From assembly GCA_023145655.1 (NCBI GenBank), contig JAGLDI010000173.1, positions 1 to 9,222 of the forward strand: a stretch of 9,222 nucleotides of DNA. Reading direction: 5' to 3'. The first letter of the stretch is position 1, and each line of letters begins with the position of its first letter. Below the pieces are notes generated by a model. The model did no database searches. It was not told the origin of the DNA and saw nothing but the letters and a program-made list of their open reading frames with translations. The translations under genes were made by a program, and so were the position numbers. Positions 6,459 to 9,222 of this stretch are shown piece after piece. This DNA is from Desulfuromusa sp. (GTDB lineage: Bacteria > Desulfobacterota > Desulfuromonadia > Desulfuromonadales > Geopsychrobacteraceae).

Positions 6459-7387
6459 TGGTATTTTATCCTTGGATCAATGACTGCATACAATAGATCA
6501 ACCACCAGATTGACAATGAGAAAAGTTAAAATAATCAATAAGATACAACCTTGGGTGACAGGGATATCGCGCTGATAGATGGAATCAACCAGAAGCGATC
6601 CGATACCAGGCCATGAAAAGAGTTTCTCGATAACCACCGTGGAACCGATCAGGGATCCGAATTGCAGGCCAATTGTTGTCAGTACTAGAATCATGGTGTT
6701 CTGGAGAACGTGTCGGCTATTAACCTGGAGTTCGGAAAGTCCTTTGGATCGTGCGGTCCGGATAAAATCCATGGTTAAGACATCTAGGACTGCAGCTCTG
6801 GTTGTTCTGGCGATCAATGCCATGTAGCCGACCCCGAGGGACAAGGCTGGTAGGATCAAATTCATGATACTTCCTTCTCCGTAGCCAGAAGTAGGAAATA
6901 TTCTTATTTTTACAGACAGAAAAAACATCAACAGCAGACCCAGCCAGAACTGAGGTACTGAAATACCAGATACAGCTCCAACCATAGATAATGTATCCAG
7001 CGGGGTGCCATGTCTTATTGCTGATATGAAACCAAGGGGAACACCGATAAACACGGCTATAGCGATCGATGCCAGTGCCAGCTTAAATGTTGGCCAGATT
7101 CGATCTGCTAAAAGCTGGGAAACATTTTCCTTGCGGAGAAACGATTTCCCCAGATCTCCCACAGCAAGCCCTTTGATGTAATTCAGATAGCGAACCGGAA
7201 GGGGCTTATCAAGTCCCCACTCTTTTTCGAGCTGAGCTATAAGTTCTGGATCTGGGGCTTTGCGTTGATCAAGTGCCAGATATGCAGCACTGCCAGGCAG
7301 GATATTCAGCAAAATGAACATAATCAGGGTAATAAAGAATATCGTGGGGATAAACTGCAGTAACCGCTTTATTACATAAGCGCCCAT
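6455..7387 (-). CDS. Peptide/nickel-family ABC transporter permease, DppB type
   Basis: This is the first inner-membrane permease of the importer. Its 310 residues show an N-terminal membrane segment right after MGAYVIKRLL (about 9-31), the DppB/OppB feature FILLNILPGSAA, and a periplasmic loop with LEKEWGLDKPLPVRYLNYI and VGDLGKSF. Five further hydrophobic spans follow (about 102-124, 134-158, 176-194, 235-253 and 280-303). The EAA loop DFIRTARSKGLSELQV (207-222) is the ATPase contact. FSWPGIGSLLVDSIYQRDIPV (258-278) and the ending VDLLYAVIDPRIKY are typical of the family. The ATG has AGGA 8 bases upstream. It is separated from the binding-protein gene by 157 bases containing a large stem-loop, and overlaps the dppC-like gene by 4 bases. 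Confidence 0.94.
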   Translation of the reverse strand: MGAYVIKRLLQFIPTIFFITLIMFILLNILPGSAAYLALDQRKAPDPELIAQLEKEWGLDKPLPVRYLNYIKGLAVGDLGKSFLRKENVSQLLADRIWPTFKLALASIAIAVFIGVPLGFISAIRHGTPLDTLSMVGAVSGISVPQFWLGLLLMFFLSVKIRIFPTSGYGEGSIMNLILPALSLGVGYMALIARTTRAAVLDVLTMDFIRTARSKGLSELQVNSRHVLQNTMILVLTTIGLQFGSLIGSTVVIEKLFSWPGIGSLLVDSIYQRDIPVTQGCILLIILTFLIVNLVVDLLYAVIDPRIKYQ

Positions 7388-7407
7388 AGCTGCTTTCCTA
7401 AGAAATT

Positions 7408-7438
7408 AAAAAACAGAGCCTTTGGGGAAAGAACCCTC
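7408..7438 (-). terminator. Weak terminator-like hairpin with T run in front of the dppB-like gene
   Basis: On the minus strand GAG, a three-base bulge, TCTTT, loop CCCC, AAAGG and CTC (7438 down to 7416) can pair. Two bases later comes a run of six T (7413-7408). The stem is short, bulged and includes a wobble pair. It may cause partial termination between the binding-protein and permease genes together with the larger stem-loop just upstream. Chance is quite possible. Confidence 0.3.
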
Positions 7439-7445
7439 GACCCGA

Positions 7446-7489
7446 CATATAAGTGTTCAGCAGGGATCTGCCTACTGAACACTTATATG
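7446..7489 (-). promoter_or_regulatory. Large intercistronic stem-loop between the binding-protein and permease genes
   Basis: CATATAAGTGTTCAG (7446-7460) and CTGAACACTTATATG (7475-7489) are perfect 15-bp reverse complements. The stem continues, after one mismatch, with AGG/CCT around a 6-base loop. It starts 56 bases after the stop of the binding-protein gene and ends 59 bases before the dppB-like start. No T run follows directly, so it looks more like an mRNA-stabilising or processing hairpin than a full terminator. Such elements between binding-protein and permease genes commonly keep binding-protein mRNA more abundant. An operator-like palindrome for a regulator is an alternative. Confidence 0.65.
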
Positions 7490-7544
7490 ATATTGAAGTG
7501 GAATTGCACAGACAGCGGTATTTCAACCCATGCCGTCGTCGCCC

Positions 7545-9149
7545 TTATTTTACATTGGCTCTGGGTGATGTTTCGTCAAGCCAGAGATTGGTGAAGTCCT
7601 GAAGCATCATTTCGATGGCAACAGGTTTTATTCCATGTACCCAAGGTTGGTAGGCAATAATTGCCTTGTTGTAGTTAAAGAACCAGAGGGGAGCATCTGC
7701 GTGGAGAAAAGCATCTGCCTTGGTCAGATAAACAAGCTTTTGTGTCTGATTGCCAGTCTTTCTGGCCAAATCCAGGTACTTGTCGAACTCGGGGTTACTG
7801 TAGGCAACATAGTTGCCGGCTGACGGCAGTGTTTTGGAGTCGAACCGGTTTAAAGCAACCAAGGGGTCAGGACCAGATTCCAGTGACCAGATAAAGGCTT
7901 GGTAGTCACCTTTTATTAGACGTTGGGACAACATGCCTCCTTCAAGCTGTTGAGGTTTGACCCTGATATTGATTTTTTTCAGGAAAGGAATAATTGCTTC
8001 AATAACTCTTACACCGTAGGACTGACTGTTGGTGCCGATAATCTCAAGATCGAACCCATCGGCATAACCAGCCTCCGCCATAAGTTTTTTTGCCTTCTCC
8101 ACATTGTATTCATAAGGTGCGAGTTTGGGATTGAAAGCTGGAGAAGTTGAAGGTAGGAATGATGTGGCTCTAAAGGCCTTATTCTTTAAAAGTTTTTTGA
8201 TGATTAATTCTGAATTCAACGCATAGTTAAACGCTTGACGAACTCGCTTATCAGTAAAGGGTTTATAGTTCATGTTGAAGCCGACAAGGCGAGTATACAT
8301 TTCTGCAACTTCTACCATATTGCCAGAGAGCTCGGGATCTTTTTGGTAAACTTGATACTGTGCGCCACCAAGCAGGTTGGCATCCAGCTCTTTGGCTCGG
8401 AAGGACATGTCTCGGGCTGATCCTTCAGGCATGATCTTATAGACCAGCTTATCCAGATAAGGCCTACCCTCTTCATAATAATCATCAAATTTTTCTAAGA
8501 CGATTTCACTGCCCTTAACCCATTTTGAAAATTTGAAAGGACCACAACCGACCGGAGCACTGCCGAACCTTTCGCCTTTGCTAACAACTTCTTCTTTTGG
8601 GATGATTGCGGTTTCGATTTTATATAGTAGATAGCCTAGCTCCGTTGGATTTTCCATCTCAATTTTAAGGGTGTAGTCATCAATCTTGCTAAGCCCGGAA
8701 ATAGCGGTAGCCTTTCCTGCTTGAACATCGGCAGCCCCTTTGATGGGCTTGACATAAGCTGTAGCGGAGGATGCCGTTTTGGGATTCATGATTCGGTTGT
8801 ACGAATAAATAATGTCATCCGCAGTCATACCTCGCCCGTTGTGAAATTTGATATTTTTACGGAGCGTTACGATGTAGGTTTGACCGCCATCGGTTGTTTT
8901 AATCTCTGTCGCCAGCTCAGGGACTGGTTTGTTTTGGGATGCATCCCACTTATATAAGCTGCGATGGATATTGAGACCGACAATATAATCCTGAGTATTA
9001 CCGGTACGATGCATGTCCAACGAAAACACATCACCACCATAGGGGGCACAGAAGACAAAGGATCCTCCTTCACGTACCGCCCATGCGTTAGTATACGCAA
9101 ACAAGCTAATGAGAAAAAGTGACAGCAGAATGAGCAAGTTTTTTTTCAT
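7545..9149 (-). CDS. Periplasmic solute-binding protein of a peptide/nickel-family ABC transporter (SBP family 5)
   Basis: It captures the substrate in the periplasm and delivers it to the DppB/DppC-like permease. Counted from the chosen start it has 534 residues, normal for the family. A clear Sec signal peptide (MKKN, then LLILLSLFLISLF, with a likely cut after NAWA near residue 24) has no lipobox cysteine, pointing to a soluble periplasmic protein of a Gram-negative cell. The family-5 pattern follows: LYKWDASQNKPVPELATEIK, TYIVTLRKNIKFHNGRGMTADDIIYSYNRIMNP, GCGPFKFSKWVKGSEIVLEKFDDYY, VGFNMNYKPFTDKRVRQAFNYALN, a lysine-rich EKAKKLMAEAGYADG stretch, and ANVK at the end. The ATG at 9149 has GGAGG 5 bases upstream and yields the signal peptide; a longer reading from 9203 would run through the promoter. 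It is the first gene of the operon. Family-5 proteins bind peptides, nickel, glutathione, sugars and other ligands, so the substrate is open. Confidence 0.94.
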   Translation of the reverse strand: MKKNLLILLSLFLISLFAYTNAWAVREGGSFVFCAPYGGDVFSLDMHRTGNTQDYIVGLNIHRSLYKWDASQNKPVPELATEIKTTDGGQTYIVTLRKNIKFHNGRGMTADDIIYSYNRIMNPKTASSATAYVKPIKGAADVQAGKATAISGLSKIDDYTLKIEMENPTELGYLLYKIETAIIPKEEVVSKGERFGSAPVGCGPFKFSKWVKGSEIVLEKFDDYYEEGRPYLDKLVYKIMPEGSARDMSFRAKELDANLLGGAQYQVYQKDPELSGNMVEVAEMYTRLVGFNMNYKPFTDKRVRQAFNYALNSELIIKKLLKNKAFRATSFLPSTSPAFNPKLAPYEYNVEKAKKLMAEAGYADGFDLEIIGTNSQSYGVRVIEAIIPFLKKINIRVKPQQLEGGMLSQRLIKGDYQAFIWSLESGPDPLVALNRFDSKTLPSAGNYVAYSNPEFDKYLDLARKTGNQTQKLVYLTKADAFLHADAPLWFFNYNKAIIAYQPWVHGIKPVAIEMMLQDFTNLWLDETSPRANVK

Positions 9150-9190
9150 AGGAACCTCCGTTATGGAAAAATATATTGAGCTAAAATCCC

Positions 9191-9218
9191 AGTATAAAAT
9201 CAATATTATTCATGTCAA
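9191..9218 (-). promoter_or_regulatory. Near-consensus sigma-70 promoter of the transporter/amidohydrolase operon
   Basis: On the minus strand TTGACA (9218-9213) is a perfect -35 box. A 16-base spacer follows and then TATACT (9196-9191), a -10 box with one difference from consensus. Transcription should start near 9184, giving a leader of about 35 bases that ends in the strong GGAGG ribosome site (about 9159-9155). Only a few bases upstream of the -35 box are in the window, so activator sites cannot be judged. Confidence 0.8.
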
Positions 9219-9222
9219 GAAA

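Noticed and set aside
9150..9203. Longer N terminus for the binding protein, starting at 9203
   Set aside because: It would begin upstream of the -10 box and bury the signal peptide; GGAGG directly before 9149 decides the start.
1..9222. tRNA, rRNA, CRISPR array, insertion sequence or phage elements
   Set aside because: No tRNA-like cloverleaf, spaced direct repeats, transposase or integrase coding was seen on either strand.

Overview
The window holds two convergent gene groups that meet in a gap of about 410 bases. The organism looks Gram-negative: the substrate-binding protein has a plain signal peptide with no lipobox cysteine, and the main promoter is a textbook sigma-70 type. Base composition is moderate, with somewhat fewer G+C than A+T by eye. 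The protein style resembles sulfate-reducing or other deltaproteobacterial (Desulfobacterota-like) genomes, but that placement is an impression and not something demonstrated here.

Left, plus strand (1-1520): the 3' half of an E1-beta gene and a complete E2 gene of a 2-oxoacid/acetoin-type dehydrogenase complex. They are separated by only 6 bases. The E2 lipoyl domain resembles that of AcoC proteins. It is joined by a short acidic linker to an ordinary CoA-acyltransferase catalytic domain, and no E1/E3-binding domain is visible between them. E1-alpha presumably lies upstream, outside the window. No E3 gene follows.

Junction (1521-1934): a perfect 10-bp hairpin just after the E2 gene is the likely terminator. 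Behind it lies the decayed 3' end of a comM/yifB (Mg-chelatase-like AAA ATPase) gene, cut off at its 5' side and carrying a one-base frameshift. An imperfect 15-bp inverted repeat overlaps this relic. The rest of the gap shows nothing recognisable.

Right, minus strand (9149 down to 1935): a six-gene operon. Its order is a periplasmic peptide/nickel-family solute-binding protein, a DppB-type permease, a DppC-type permease, a YtcJ-like metal-dependent amidohydrolase, a DppD/OppD-type ATPase and a DppF/OppF-type ATPase. A near-consensus promoter (TTGACA, 16 bases, TATACT) lies at the right edge. A large stem-loop, plus a weaker terminator-like hairpin, sits between the binding-protein gene and the permeases; it probably sets high binding protein and lower permease levels. 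The amidohydrolase lies inside the transporter operon, between the permease and ATPase genes. This suggests a dedicated uptake-and-hydrolysis unit: an amide, N-acyl or peptide-like compound is captured in the periplasm, imported by ABC transport and cleaved in the cytoplasm. The substrate cannot be told from the sequence. I do not see a wholly new system here; the catabolic transporter/hydrolase unit, the compact E2 and the comM relic are the points most worth following.
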